Positions 1 through 14,500 of a DNA stretch of 64,000 nucleotides are shown here, piece after piece (the stretch's first letter is position 1; each line of letters begins with the position of its first letter). Source of the stretch: Orobanche coerulescens (lineage: Eukaryota; Streptophyta; Magnoliopsida; Lamiales; Orobanchaceae); contig JAWKAU010000208.1 of NCBI GenBank assembly GCA_033398695.1, positions 3,305 through 67,304 of the forward strand. The letters run 5' to 3'. The notes beneath the pieces were generated by a model that made no database searches, was not told the origin of the DNA, and saw nothing but the letters and a program-made list of their open reading frames with translations. Position numbers and translations under genes: made by a program.

Positions 1-3000
1 GAATAACGAAGGAGATATGGCCCCGAAACAATGGAGAAACGACGGTGAGAAAGCGGCAAAAAACATCCGGGAAATATCCCACAAAATTGACGATTATCGT
101 ATCGATAGTCAGCCCCATGTCGTGAGCCTTTGAATTAGCCTACCATAGCAGCTTGAAATCGACTCCAATCCGATAAATAGCACGAAGGAGATATGGCCAA
201 ACGGTGTCATGTGCCGGAAAAAGAAGCTCATCGAGGGCCTCACTCTAATTGCTGTCGTGCGGTTGCCTCGGAAATTGTTTTGACCATATCTCCTTAGCTT
301 TACTTATCCGATTGGGACGCATTCTCGAGCGTTATAAACCTTATTCGACCTATAACTTTATGCGTTATCAAATATCGATTCACAGACCGGAATCCAAAAT
401 TTCCCATTTCGATCATTTCACTAGGGAGTACCCAGGGAAAATCACTGAAAAATTTTGAAATAAAGAATTCAATTTTTTTGTCGAGGATTGCACTGGGATA
501 TTTATTTATAGTGTCCCGTGATGAGATTTTGTTATTTTCATGAGTCTATCACACAGTAGATCAGCGAATATATCTAGAATGTGGCATCCTTCCTTTTATC
601 TCGAGCCTCTCACCATGAATCCGGGAATCAAATTTCGATTTGATTTTTATATCTATAGTACTTTGAATAATCTTTCCAACGCCGCTTGAATCGGCCCAAT
701 CGGATAAATACTTGAAGGAGATATGGCCAAAACAATGGAGGAACACCAATTGAGAAACGGCAAAAAACATCCCAGGAAGTGTCCACAAAATTGACGATTA
801 TCGTATCGATCTCGCCCCATGTCGTAGGCCTTTGAATTAGCCTCCCATAGCAGCAGAATCGACCCAATCCGATAAATAACGAAGGAGATATGGCGAAACG
901 GTGGCATGTGCGGAAAAAGAAGCTCATCGAGGACCTGCCTCCTCTAATTGCGCGTCGTAGCCTGAAATTGTTTTGACCATATCTCCTTCGTTGCTTATCC
1001 GATTGGGACTATTCTCGAAGCGTTAGAAACCTTATTCGAAGACCTATAACTTTATGCGATCAAATACTCGATTCGACTGGAATCCAAAATTTCCAACTTT
1101 CGATCATTTCCCTAGGGTACCCACAAGGGAAAATCACTGAAAAATTTTGAAATAAAAATTCAATTTTTTTGTCAGGATTGCACGGATATTTATTTATAGT
1201 GTCCGTGATGAGATTTTGTTATTTGCAAGAGTCTATCACTGTAGATCATGAATATATCCCGAATGTGTCCTTCCTTTTATTGAGCCTCTCACCATGAATC
1301 CGGGAATCAAATTTCGATTTTGATTTTTATATCTATAGTACTTTGAATAATCTTTCCAGCCGACTTGAATCGGCCCAATCGGACCGAATAACGAAGGAGA
1401 TATGGCCAAAACAATGGAGGAACGCCAATTGAGAAGCGACAAAAACATCAGGAAGTGTCCACAAAATTGACGATTATCGTATCGATCTCGCCCCATGTCG
1501 TAGGCCTTTGAATTAGCCTCCATAGCAGCAAGAATCGGCCAATCCGATAAATAACGAAGGAGATATGGCGAAACGGTGGCATGTGGGAAAAAGAAGCTCG
1601 CCGGACCTCCTCTAATTGCGTCGTCGTGGCCTCGAAGCTGTTTTGACCATATCTCCTTCGTTACTTATCCGATTGGGACTATTCTCAAGCGTTAGAAACC
1701 TTATGAAGACCTATAACTTTATGCGATCAAATATCGATTACGAACCGGAATCCAAAATTTCCAACTTTCGATCATTTCCCTGTACCAAGGAAAATCACTG
1801 AAAAATTTTGAAATAAAAATTCAATTTTTGTCGAGTTACGGATATTTATTTATAGTGTCCCGTGATGAGATTTTGTTATTTGCAAGAGTCTATCACTGTA
1901 GATCCATGAATATATCCCGAATGTGTCCTTCCTTTTATTCGAGCCTCTCACCATGAATCGGGAATCAAATTTGATTTTGATTTTTATATCTATAGTACTT
2001 TGAATAATCTTTCCAACGCCACTTGAATCGGCCCAATCGGACGAATAACGAAGGAGATATGGCCAAACAATGGAGGAACGACAATTGAGAAAGCGGCAAA
2101 AACATCAGGAAGTGTCCACAAAATTGACGATTATCGTATCGATCTCGCCCCATGTCGTAGGCCTTTGAATTAGCCTCCCATAGCAGCAGAATCGACCCAA
2201 TCCGATAAATAACGAAGGAGATATGGCGAAAGCGGTGGCATGTGCCGGAAAAAGAAGCTCATCGGGGCCTCCTCTAATTGCGTCGTAGTGGCCTCGGCTG
2301 TTTTGACCATATCTCCTTCGTTACTTATCCGATTGGGACTATTCTCGAAAGCGTTAGAAACCTTATTCGAAGACCTATAACTTTATGCGATCAAATATGG
2401 ATTACGAACGGAATCAAAATTTCCAACTTTCGATCATTTCCCCAAGGGGTACCTAGGAAAATCACTGAAAAATTTTGAAATAAAAATTCAATTTTTTTGT
2501 CGAGGATTGCCGCGGATATTTATTTATAGTGTCCGTGATGAGATTTTGTTATTTGCAGAGTCTATCACTGTAGATCGTGAATATATCCCGAATGTGTCCT
2601 TCCTTTTATTGAGCCTCTCACCATGAATCCGGGAATCAAATTTCGATTTTGATTTTTTATATCTATAGTACTTTGAATAATCTTTCCAACGCCACTTGAA
2701 TCGACCCAATCGGACGAATAACGAAGGAGATATGGCCAAAACAATGGAGGAACAACAATTGAGAAACGGCAAAAAACATCCGGAAGTGTCCACAAAATTG
2801 ACGATTATCGTATCGATCTCGCCCCATGTCGTAGGCCTTTGAATTAGCCTCCCATAGCAGCAGATCGACCCGATCCGATTAATAAAGAATGAGATATGGC
2901 CTAAACGGTGGAATGTGCCGGAAAAATAAGCTCATCGAGGGCCTCCTCTAATTGCGTCGCCGTGGCCTCAGAAAGTTTTGACCATATCTCCTTCGTTACT

Positions 3001-6000
3001 TATCCGATTGGGACTATTCTCGAAGCGTTAGAAACCTTATTCGAAGACCTATAACTTTATGCGATCAAATATGGATTACGAACCGGAATCTAAAATTTCC
3101 AACTTTCGATCATTTCCCCTAGGGAAAATCACTGAAAAATTTTGAAATAAAAATTCAATTTTTGTGGAGGATTGCACGGTTTTTTATTTATAGTGTCACT
3201 TGATGAGATTTTGTTATTTGCAAGAGTCTATCACTGTAGATCCGCGAATATATCGAGAATGTGTCCTTCCTTTTATTCGAGCCTCTCACCATGAATCAGT
3301 GAAGCAAATTTCGTTATTGATTTTTATATCTATAGTACTTTGAATAATCTTTCCAACGCCACTTGAATCGACCCAATCGGACCGAATAACGAAGGAGATA
3401 TGGCCAAAACAATGGAGGAACAGCAATTGAGAAGCGGCAAAAAACATCAGGAAGTGTCCACAAAATTGGCGATTATCGTATCGATCTCGCCCCATGTCGT
3501 AGGCCTTTGAATTAGCCTCCCATAGCAGCAGAATCGACCCAATCCGATAAATAACGAAGGAGATATGGCGAAAGCGGTGGCATGTGCCGGAAAAAGAAGC
3601 GCATCGAGGACCAGCTCTAATTGCGTCGTCGTGGCCTATGAAACTGTTTTGTACATATCTCCTTCGTTACTTATCCGATTGGGACTATTCTCAAATCGTT
3701 AGAAACCTTATTCGATGACCTATAACTTTCTGCGATCAAATATCGATTACGAACCGGAATCCAAAATTTCCAACTTTCGATCATTTCCCAAGGGTACCTA
3801 GGGAAAATCACTGAAAAATTTTGAAATAAAAATTCAATTTTTTTGTCGAGGATTGCACGGATATTTATTTATAGTGTCCCGTGATGAGATTTTGTTATTT
3901 GCAAGAGTCTATCACTGTAGATCATGAATATATCCCAGAATGTGTCCTTCCTTTTATTCGAGCCTCTCACCATGAATCCGGGAATCAAATTTCGATTTTG
4001 ATTTTTTATATCTATAGTACTTTGAATAATCTTTCCAACGCCACTTGAATCGACCCAATCGGACGAATAACGAAGGAGATATGGCCAAAACAATGGAGGA
4101 ACAGCAATTGAGAAACGGCAAAAAACATCAGGAAGTGTCCACAAAATTGACGATTATCGTATCGATCTCGCCCCATGTCGTAGGCCTTTGAATTAGCCTC
4201 CCATAGCAGCAAGAATCGACCCAATCCGATAAATAACGAAGGAGATATGGCCTAAACGGTGGCATGTGCCGGAAAAAGAAGCTCATCGAGGACCTCCTCT
4301 AATTGCGTCGCCGTGGCCTCAGAAACTGTTTTGACCATATCTCCTTCGTTACTTATCCGATTGAGACTATTCTCGAAGCGTTAGAAACCTTATTCTAAGA
4401 CCTATAACTTTATGCGATCAAATATGGATTACGAACCGGAATCCAAAATTTCCAACTTTCGATCATTTCCCAAAGAGTACCCAGGGAAAATCACTGAAAA
4501 ATTTTGAAATAAAAATTCAATTTTTTTGTCGAGGATTGCACGGATATTTATTTATAGTGTCCGTGATGAGATTTTGTTATTTGCAAGAGTCTATCACTGT
4601 AGATCGCTTGAATATATCCCGAATGTGTCCTTCCTTTTATTGAGCCTCTCACCATGAATCCGGGAATCAAATTTCGATTTTGATTTTTTATATCTATAGT
4701 ACTTTGAATAATCTTTCCAACGCCACTTGAATCGACCCAATCGGACGAATAACGAAGGAGATATGGCCAAAACAATGGAGGAACAGCAATTGAGAAACGG
4801 CAAAAAACATCCGGAAGTGTCCACAAAATTGACGATTATCGTATCGATCTCGCCCCATGTCGTAGGCCTTTGAATTAGCCTCCCATAGCAGCAAGAATCG
4901 ACCCAATCCGATAAATAACGAAGGAGATATGGCCGAAACGGTGGCATGTGCCGGAAAAAGAAGCTCATCGAGGACCTCCTCTAATTGCGTCGCCGTGGCC
5001 TCAGAAACTGTTTTGACCATATCTCCTTCGTTACTTATCCGATTGGGACTATTCTCGAAGCGTTAGAAACCTTATTCGAAGACCTATAACTTTATGCGAT
5101 CAAATATCGATTACGAACCGGAATCCAAAATTTCCAACTTTCGATCATTTCCCCCAGGGTACCCCTGGGGAAAATCACCTGAAAAATTTTCGAAATAAAA
5201 ATTCAATTTTTTTGTCCAGGATTGCACGGATATTTATTTATAGTGTCCCGTGATGAGATTTTGTTATTTGCAAGAGTCTATCACCTGTAGATCCGCCGAA
5301 TATATCCCAGAATGTGTCCTTCCTTTTATTCGAGCCTCTCACCATGAATCCGGGAATCAAATTTCGATTTTGATTTTTTATATCTATAGTACTTTGAATA
5401 ATCTTTCCAACGCCACTTGAATCGACCCAATCGGACGAATAACGAAGGAGATATGGCCAAAACAATGGAGGAACAACAATTGAGAAACGGCAAAAAACAT
5501 ACTGAAGTGTCCACAAAATTGTCGATTTTATTATCGATATCGCCCCATGTCGTAGGCCTTTGAATTTGCCTCCCATAGCTTCAAGATTAGACCCAATCCG
5601 ATAAATAACTTGAAGGAGATATGGCGAAGCGGTGGCATGAGACGGAAAAAGAAGCTCATCGAGGACCTCCTCTAATTGCGTCGCCGTGGCCTCAGAAACT
5701 GTTTTGACCATATCTCCTTCGTTACTTATCCGATTGGGACTATTCTCGAAGCGTTAGAAACCTTATTCGAAGACCTATAACTTTATGCGATCAAATATCG
5801 ATTACGAACCGGAATCCAAATTTCCAACTTTCGATCATTTCCCCTAGGGGTAACCCTAGGGAAAATCACTGAAAAATTTTGAAATAAAAATTCAATTTTT
5901 TTGTCGAGGATTGCGGATATTTATTTATAGTGTCCGTGATGAGATTTTGTTATTTGCAAGAGTCTATCACTGTAGATCCGCGAATATATCCCGAGAATGT

Positions 6001-9000
6001 GTCCTTCCTTTTATTCGAGCCTCTCACCATGAATCAGGAATCAAATTTCGATTTTGATTTTTTATATCTATAGTACTTTGAATAATCTTTCCAACGCCAC
6101 TTGAATCGACCCAATCGGATAAGTAACGAAGGAGATATGGTCAAAACAATGGAGGAACAGCAATTGAGAAGCGGCAAAAAACATCGGAAGTGTCCACAAA
6201 ATTGGCGATTATCGTATCGATCTCGCCCCATGTCGTAGGCCTTTGAATTAGCCTCCCATAGCAGCAGAATCGACCCAATCCGATAAATAACTTGAAGGAG
6301 ATATGGCGAAGCGGTGGCATGTGCCGGAAAAAGAAGCTCATCGAGGCCTCCTCTAATTGCGTCGCCGTGGCCTCGAAGCTGTTTTGACCATATCTCCCCG
6401 TTACTTATCCGATTGGGACTATTCTCGAAGCGTTAGAAACCTTATTCGAAGACCTATAACTTTATGCGATCAAATATGGATTACGAACCGGAATCTAAAA
6501 TTTCCAACTTTCGATCATTTCCCCTAGGGGTACCCTAGGAAAATCACTGAAAAATTTTGAAATAAAAATTCAATTTTTTGTCGAGGATTGCACGGATATT
6601 TATTTATAGTGTCCCGTGATGAGATTTTGTTATTTGCAAGAGTCTATCACTGTAGATCATGAATATATCCCAGAATGTGTCCTTCCTTTTATTGAGCCTC
6701 TCACCATGAATCCGGGAATCAAATTTCGATTTTGATTTTTATATCTATAGTACTTTGAATAATCTTTCCAACGCCACTTGAATCGACCCAATCGGACGAA
6801 TACTTGAAGGAGATATGGCCAAAACAATGGAGGAACAGCAATTGAGAAACGGCAAAAAACATCGGAAGTGTCCACAAAATTGACGATTATCGTATCGATC
6901 TCGCCCCATGTCGTAGGCCTTTGAATTAGCCTCCCATAGCAGCAAGAATCGACCCAATCCGATAAATAACGAAGGAGATATGGCCGAAACGGTGGCATGT
7001 GCCGGAAAAAGAAGCTCATCGAGGACCTCCTCTAATTGCGTCGCCGTGGCCTCAGAAACTGTTTTGACCATATCTCCTTCGTTACTTATCCGATTGGGAC
7101 TATTCTCGAAGCGTTAGAAACCTTATTCGAAGACCTATAACTTTATGCGATCAAATATCGATTACGAACCGGAATCCAAAATTTCCAACTTTCGATCATT
7201 TCCCCTAGGGGTACCCCTAGGGAAAATCACCTGAAAAATTTTCGAAATAAAAATTCAATTTTTTTGTCCAGGATTGCACGGATATTTATTTATAGTGTCC
7301 CGTGATGAGATTTTGTTATTTGATGGAGTCTATCACCTGTAGATCCGCCGAATATATCCCAGAATGTGTCCTTCCTTTTATTCGAGCCTCTCACCATGAA
7401 TCCGGGAATCAAATTTCGATTTTGATTTTTTATATCTATAGTACTTTGAATAATCTTTCCAACGCCACTTGAATCGACCCAATCGGACGAATAACGAAGG
7501 AGATATGGCCAAAACAATGGAGGAACAGCAATTGAGAAACGGCAAAAAACATCCGGAAGTGTCCACAAAATTGACGATTATCGTATCGATCTCGCCCCAT
7601 GTCGTAGGCCTTTGAATTAGCCTCCCATAGCAGCAAGAATCGACCCAATCCGATAAATAACGAAGGAGATATGGCCGAAACGGTGGCATGTGCCGGAAAA
7701 AGAAGCTCATCGAGGGCCTCCTCTAATTGCGTCGCCGTGGCCTCAGAAACTGTTTTGACCATATCTCCTTCGTTACTTATCCGATTGGGACTATTCTCGA
7801 AGCGTTAGAAACCTTATTCGAAGACCTATAACTTTATGCGATCAAATATCGATTACGAACCGGAATCCAAAATTTCCAACTTTCGATCATTTCCCCTAGG
7901 GGTACCCCTAGGGAAAATCACCTGAAAAATTTTCGAAATAAAAATTCAATTTTTGTCAGGATAGCAAGGATATTAATTTATAGTGTCCCGTGATGAGATT
8001 TTGTTATTTGCAAGAGTCTATCACCTGTAGATCCGCCGAATATATCCCAGAATGTGTCCTTCCTTTTATTCGAGCCTCTCACCATGAATCCGGGAATCAA
8101 ATTTCGATTTTGATTTTTTATATCTATAGTACTTTGAATAATCTTTCCAACGCCACTTGAATCGACCCAATCGGACGAATAACGAAGGAGATATGGCCAA
8201 AACAATGGAGGAACAGCAATTGAGAAACGGTAAAAAACATCCGGAAGTGTCCACAAAATTGACGATTATCGTATCGATCTCGCCCCATGTCGTAGGCCTT
8301 TGAATTATCCTCCCATAGCAGCAAGAATCGACCCAATCCGATAAATAACGAAGGAGATATGGCCGAAACGGTGGCATGTGCCGGAAAAAGAAGCTCATCG
8401 GGGGCCTCCTCTAATTGCGTCGCCGTGGCCTCAGAAACTGTTTTGACCATATCTCCTTCGTTACTTATCCGATTGGGACTATTCTCGAAGCGTTAGAAAC
8501 CTTATTCGAAGACCTATAACTTTATGCGATCAAATATGGATTACGAACCGGAATCTAAAATTTCCAACTTTCGATCATTTCCCCTAGGGGTACCCCTGGG
8601 GAAAATCACCTGAAAAATTTTCGAAATAAAAATTCAATTTTTTTGTCCAGGATTGCACGGATATTTATTTATAGTGTCCCGTGATGAGATTTTGTTATTT
8701 GCAAGAGTCTATCACCTGTAGATCCGCCGAATATATCCCAGAATGTGTCCTTCCTTTTATTCGAGCCTCTCACCATGAATCCGGGAATCAAATTTCGATT
8801 TTGATTTTTTATATCTATAGTACTTTGAATAATCTTTCCAACGCCACTTGAATCGACCCAATCGGACGAATAACGAAGGAGATATGGCCAAAACAATGGA
8901 GGAACAGCAATTGAGAAACGGCAAAAAACATCCGGAAGTGTCCACAAAATTGACGATTATCGTATCGATCTCGCCCCATGTCGTAGGCCTTTGAATTAGC

Positions 9001-11500
9001 CTCCCATAGCAGCAAGAATCGACCCAATCCGATAAATAACGAAGGAGATATGGCCGAAACGGTGGCATGTGCCGGAAAAAGAAGCTCATCGAGGACCTCC
9101 TCTAATTGCGTCGTCGTGGCCTCAGAAACTGTTTTGACCATATCTCCTTCGTTACTTATCCGATTGGGACTATTCTCGAAGCGTTAGAAACCTTATTCGA
9201 AGACCTATAACTTTATGCGATCAAATATGGATTACGAACCGGAATCCAAAATTTCCAACTTTCGATCATTTCCCAAGGTACCCACAGGAAAATCACTGAA
9301 AAATTTTGAAATAAAAATTCAATTTTTTGTCGAGGATTGCACGGATATTTATTTATAGTGTCCGTGATGAGATTTTGTTATTTGCAAGAGTCTATCACTG
9401 TAGATCATGAATATATCCCAGAATGTGTCCTTCCTTTTATTCGAGCCTCTCACCATGAATCCGGGAATCAAATTTCGATTTTGATTTTTATATCTATAGT
9501 ACTTTGAATAATCTTTCCAACGCCACTTGAATCGACCCAATCGGACGAATAACGAAGGAGATATGGCCAAAACAATGGAGGAACAGCAATTGAGAAACGG
9601 CAAAAAACATCCGGAAGTGTCCACAAAATTGACGATTACCGTATCGATCTCGCCCCATGTCGTAGGCCTTTGAATTAGCCTCCCATAGCAGCAAGAATCG
9701 ACCCAATCCGATAAATAACGAAGGAGATATGGCCGAAACGGTGGCATGTGCCGGAAAAAGAAGCTCATCGGGGGCCTCCTCTAGTTGCGTCGCCGTGGCC
9801 TCAGAAACTGTTTTGACCATATCTCCTTCGTTACTTATCCGATTGGGACGATTATCGAAGCGTTAGAAACCTTATTCGAGTACCTATAACTTCATGCGAT
9901 CAAATATCGATTATGAACCGGAATCCAAAATTTCCAACTTTCGATCATTTCCCCTAGGGGTACCCCTAGGGAAAATCACCTGAAAAATTTTCGAAATAAA
10001 AATTCAATTTTTTTGTCCAGGATTGCACGGATATTTATTTATAGTGTCCGTGATGTGATTTTGTTTTTTGCAATAGTCTATCACTGTAGATCAAATATAT
10101 CCCAGAATGTGTCCTTCCTTTTATTCGAGCCTCTCACCATGAATCCGGGAATCAAATTTCGATTTTGATTTTTTATATCTATAGTACTTTGAATAATCTT
10201 TCCAACGCCACTTGAATCGACCCAATCGGACGAATAACGAAGGAGATATGGCCAAAACAATGGAGGAACAGCAATTGAGAAACGGCAAAAAACATCCGGA
10301 AGTGTCCACAAAATTGACGATTATCGTATCGATCTCGCCCCATGTCGTAGGCCTTTGAATTAGCCTCCCATAGCAGCAAGAATCGACCCAATCCGATAAA
10401 TAACGAAGGAGATATGGCCGAAACGGTGGCATGTGCCGGAAAAAGAAGCTCATCGAGGACCTCCTCTAATTGCGTCGCCGTGGCCTCAGAAACTGTTTTG
10501 ACCATATCTCCTTCGTTACTTATCCGATTGGGACTATTCTCGAAGCGTTAGAAACCTTATTCGAAGACCTATAACTTTATGCGATCAAATATCGATTACG
10601 AACCGGAATACAAAATTTCCAACTTTCGATCATTTCCCCTAGGGTACCCCTAGGGAAAATCACTGAAAAATTTTGAAATAAAAATTCAATTTTTGTCGAG
10701 GATTGCACGGATATTTATTTATAGTGTCCGTGATGAGATTTTGTTATTTGCAAGAGTCTATCACTGTAGATCATGAATATATCCCGAGAATGTGTCCTTC
10801 GTTTTATTGGAGCCTCTCACATTGAATCAGGGTATCAAATTTCGATTTTGATTTTTATATCTATAGTACTTTGAATAATCTTTCCAACGCCACTTGAATC
10901 GACCCAATCGTACGAATAACTTGAAGGAGATATGGCCAAAACAATGGAGGAACAGCAATTGAGAAGCGGCAAAAAACATCAGGAAGTGTCCACAAAATTG
11001 GCGATTATCGTATCGATCTCACCCCATGTCGTAGGCCTTTGAATTAGCCTCCCATAGCAGCAAGAATCGACCCAATCCGATAAATAACGAAGGAGATATG
11101 GCGAAGCGGTGGCATGTGCGGAAAAAGAAGCTCATCGGGGCCTCCTCTAATTGCGTCGTCGTGGCCTCAGAAACTGTTTTGACCATATCTCCTTCGTTAC
11201 TTATCCGATTGGGACGATTCTCGAAGCGTTAGAAACCTTATTCGAAGACCTATAACTTTATGCGATCAAATATCGATTACGAACCGGAATCCAAAATTTC
11301 CAACTTTCGATCATTTCCCTAGGGGTACCCTAGGAAAATCACTGAAAAATTTTGAAATAAAAATTCAATTTTTTTGTCGAGGATTGCACGGATATTTATT
11401 TATAGTGTCCGTGATGAGATTTTGTTATTTGCAAGAGTCTATCACTGTAGATCCGCGAATATATCCCAGAATGTGTCCTTCCTTTTATTCGAGCCTCTCA
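1..11500. repeat. Satellite subfamily block A (CCACTTGAATCG type)
   Basis: Most monomers here read GCCACTTGAATCG upstream of module 1 and GGGACTATTC after module 3. Units are often short (659-685 bp) in the first 7 kb because of many small deletions. From 11.5 to 15 kb the A and B states alternate from monomer to monomer (G at about 11573 and 12260, A at 12945, G at 13628, A at 14308, G from 14990), which marks a mixing zone. Confidence 0.75.
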
Positions 11501-14500
11501 CCATGAATCAGGGAATCAAATTTCGATTTTGATTTTTTATATCTATAGTACTTTGAATAATCTTTCCAACGCCGCTTGAATCGACCCAATCGGACGAATA
11601 ACGAAGGAGATATGGCCAAAACAATGGAGGAACAGCAATTGAGAAACGGCAAAAAACATCCGGAAGTGTCCACAAAATTGACGATTATCGTATCGATCTC
11701 GCCCCATGTCGTAGGCCTTTGAATTAGCCTCCCATAGCAGCAAGAATCGACCCAATCCGATAAATAACGAAGGAGATATGGCCGAAACGGTGGCATGTGC
11801 CGGAAAAAGAAGCTCATCGAGGACCTCCTCTAATTGCGTCGTCGTGGCCTCAGAAACTGTTTTGACCATATCTCCTTCGTTACTTATCCGATTGGGACTA
11901 TTCTCGAAGCGTTAGAAACCTTATTCGAAGACCTATAACTTTATGCGATCAAATATCGATTACGAACCGGAATCCAAAATTTCCAACTTTCGATCATTTC
12001 CCCTAGGGGTAACCCTAGGGAAAATCACCTGAAAAATTTTCGAAATAAAAATTCAATTTTTTTGTCCAGGATTGCACGGATATTTATTTATAGTGTCCCG
12101 TGATGAGATTTTGTTATTTGCAAGAGTCTATCACCTGTAGATCATGAATATATCCCAGAATGTGTCCTTCCTTTTATTCGAGCCTCTCACCATGAATTCG
12201 GGAATCAAATTTCGATTTTGATTTTTTATATCTATAGTACTTTGAATAATCTTTCCAACGCCGCTTGAATCGACCCAATCGGACGAATAACGAAGGAGAT
12301 ATGGCCAAAACAATGGAGGAACAGCAATTGAGAAACGGCAAAAAACATCCGGAAGTGTCCACAAAATTGACGATTATCGTATCGATCTCGCCCCATGTCG
12401 TAGGCCTTTGAATTAGCCTCCCATAGCAGCAAGAATAGCCCCCATCCGATATATGACTCAGGAGATATGGCCGAAACGGTGGCATGTGCCGGAAAAAGAA
12501 GCTCATCGGGGGCCTCTCCTCTAATTGCGTCGCCGTGGCCTCAGAAACTGTTTTGACCATATCTCCTTCGTTACTTATCCGATTGGGACGATTCTCGAAG
12601 CGTTAGAAACCTTATTCGAAGACCTATAACTTTATGCGATCAAATATCGATTACGAACCGGAATACAAAATTTCCAACTTTCGATCATTTCCCCTAGGGG
12701 TTATCGAAAATCACCTGAAATATTTTCGAAATAAAAATTCAATTTTTTTGTCCAGGATTGCACGGATATTTATTTATAGTGTCCGTGATGAGATTTTGTT
12801 ATTTGCAAGAGTCTATCACTGTAGATCCTTGAATATATCCCGAATGTGTCCTTCCTTTTATTCGAGCCTCTCACCATGAATCCGGGAATCAAATTTCGAT
12901 TTTGATTTTTTATATCTATAGTACTTTGAATAATCTTTCCAACGCCACTTGAATCGACCCAATCGGACGAATAACGAAGGAGATATGGCCAAAACAATGG
13001 AGGAACAGCAATTGAGAAACGGCAAAAAACATCCGAGTGTCCACAAAATTGACGATTATCGTATCGATCTCGCCCCATGTCGTAGGCCTTTGAATTAGCC
13101 TCCCATAGCAGCAAGAATCGACCCAATCCGATAAATAACGAAGGAGATATGGCCGAAACGGTGGCATGTGCCGGAAAAAGAAGCTCATCGAGGGCCTCCT
13201 CTAATTGCGTCGTCGTGGCCTCAGAAACTGTTTTGACCATATCTCCTTCGTTACTTATCCGATTGGGACGATTCTCGAAGCGTTAGAAACCTTATTCGAA
13301 GACCTATAACTTTATGCGATCAAATATGGATTACGAACCGGAATCCAAAATTTCCAACTTTCGATCATTTCCCCTACCCCTAGGGAAAATCACCTGAAAA
13401 ATTTTCGAAATAAAAATTCAATTTTTTTGTCCAGGATTGCACAGATATTTATTTATAGTGTCCCGTGATGAGATTTTGTTATTTGCAAGAGTCTATCACC
13501 TGTAGATCCGCCGAATATATCCCAGAATGTGTCCTTCCTTTTATTCGAGCCTCTCACCATGAATCCGGGAATCAAATTTCGGTTTTGATTTTTATATCTA
13601 TAGTACTTTGAATAATCTTTCCAACGCCGCTTGAATCGACCCAATCGGACGAATAACTTGAAGGAGATATGGCCAAAACAATGGAGGAACGACAATTGAG
13701 AAGCGGCAACAAACATCAGGAAGTGTCCACAATATTGACGATTATTGTATCGATCTCGACCCATGTCGTAGGCCTTTGAATTAGCCTCCCATAGCAGCAA
13801 GAATCGACCCAATCCGATAAATAATGAAGGAGATATGGCGAAGCGGTGGCATGTGCGGAAAAAGAAGCTCATCGAGGGCCTCCTCTAATTGCGTCGCCGT
13901 GGCCTCGAAGCTGTTTTGACCATATCTCCCGTTACTTATCCGATTGGGACGATTCTCGAAGCGTTAGAAACCTTATTCGAAGACCTATAACTTTCTGCGA
14001 TCAAATATCGATTACGAACCGGAATCCAAAATTTCCAACTTTCGATCATTTCCCCAGGGTACCCTAGGAAAATCACTGAAAAATTTTGAAATAAAAATTC
14101 AATTTTTTGTCCAGGATTGCACGGATATTTATTTATAGTGTCCCGTGATGAGATTTTGTTATTTGCAAGAGTCTATCACCTGTAGATCCGCTGAATATAT
14201 CCCAGAATGTGTCCTTCCTTTTATTCGAGCCTCTCACCATGAATCCGGGAATCAAATTTCGATTTTGATTTTTTATATCTATAGTACTTTGAATAATCTT
14301 TCCAACGCCACTTGAATCGACCCAATCGGACGAATAACGAAGGAGATATGGCCAAAACAATGGAGGAACAGCAATTGAGAAACGGCAAAAAACATCCGGA
14401 AGTGTCCACAAAATTGACGATTATCGTATCGATCTCGCCCCATGTCGTAGGCCTTTGAATTAGCCTCCCATAGCAGCAAGAATCGACCCAATCCGATAAA

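Noticed and set aside
2056..2080. CGAAGGAGATATGG looks like a bacterial ribosome-binding site followed by ATG
   Set aside because: It is the satellite module core, repeated twice per monomer and once inverted, in clearly plant DNA. No conserved frame follows it.
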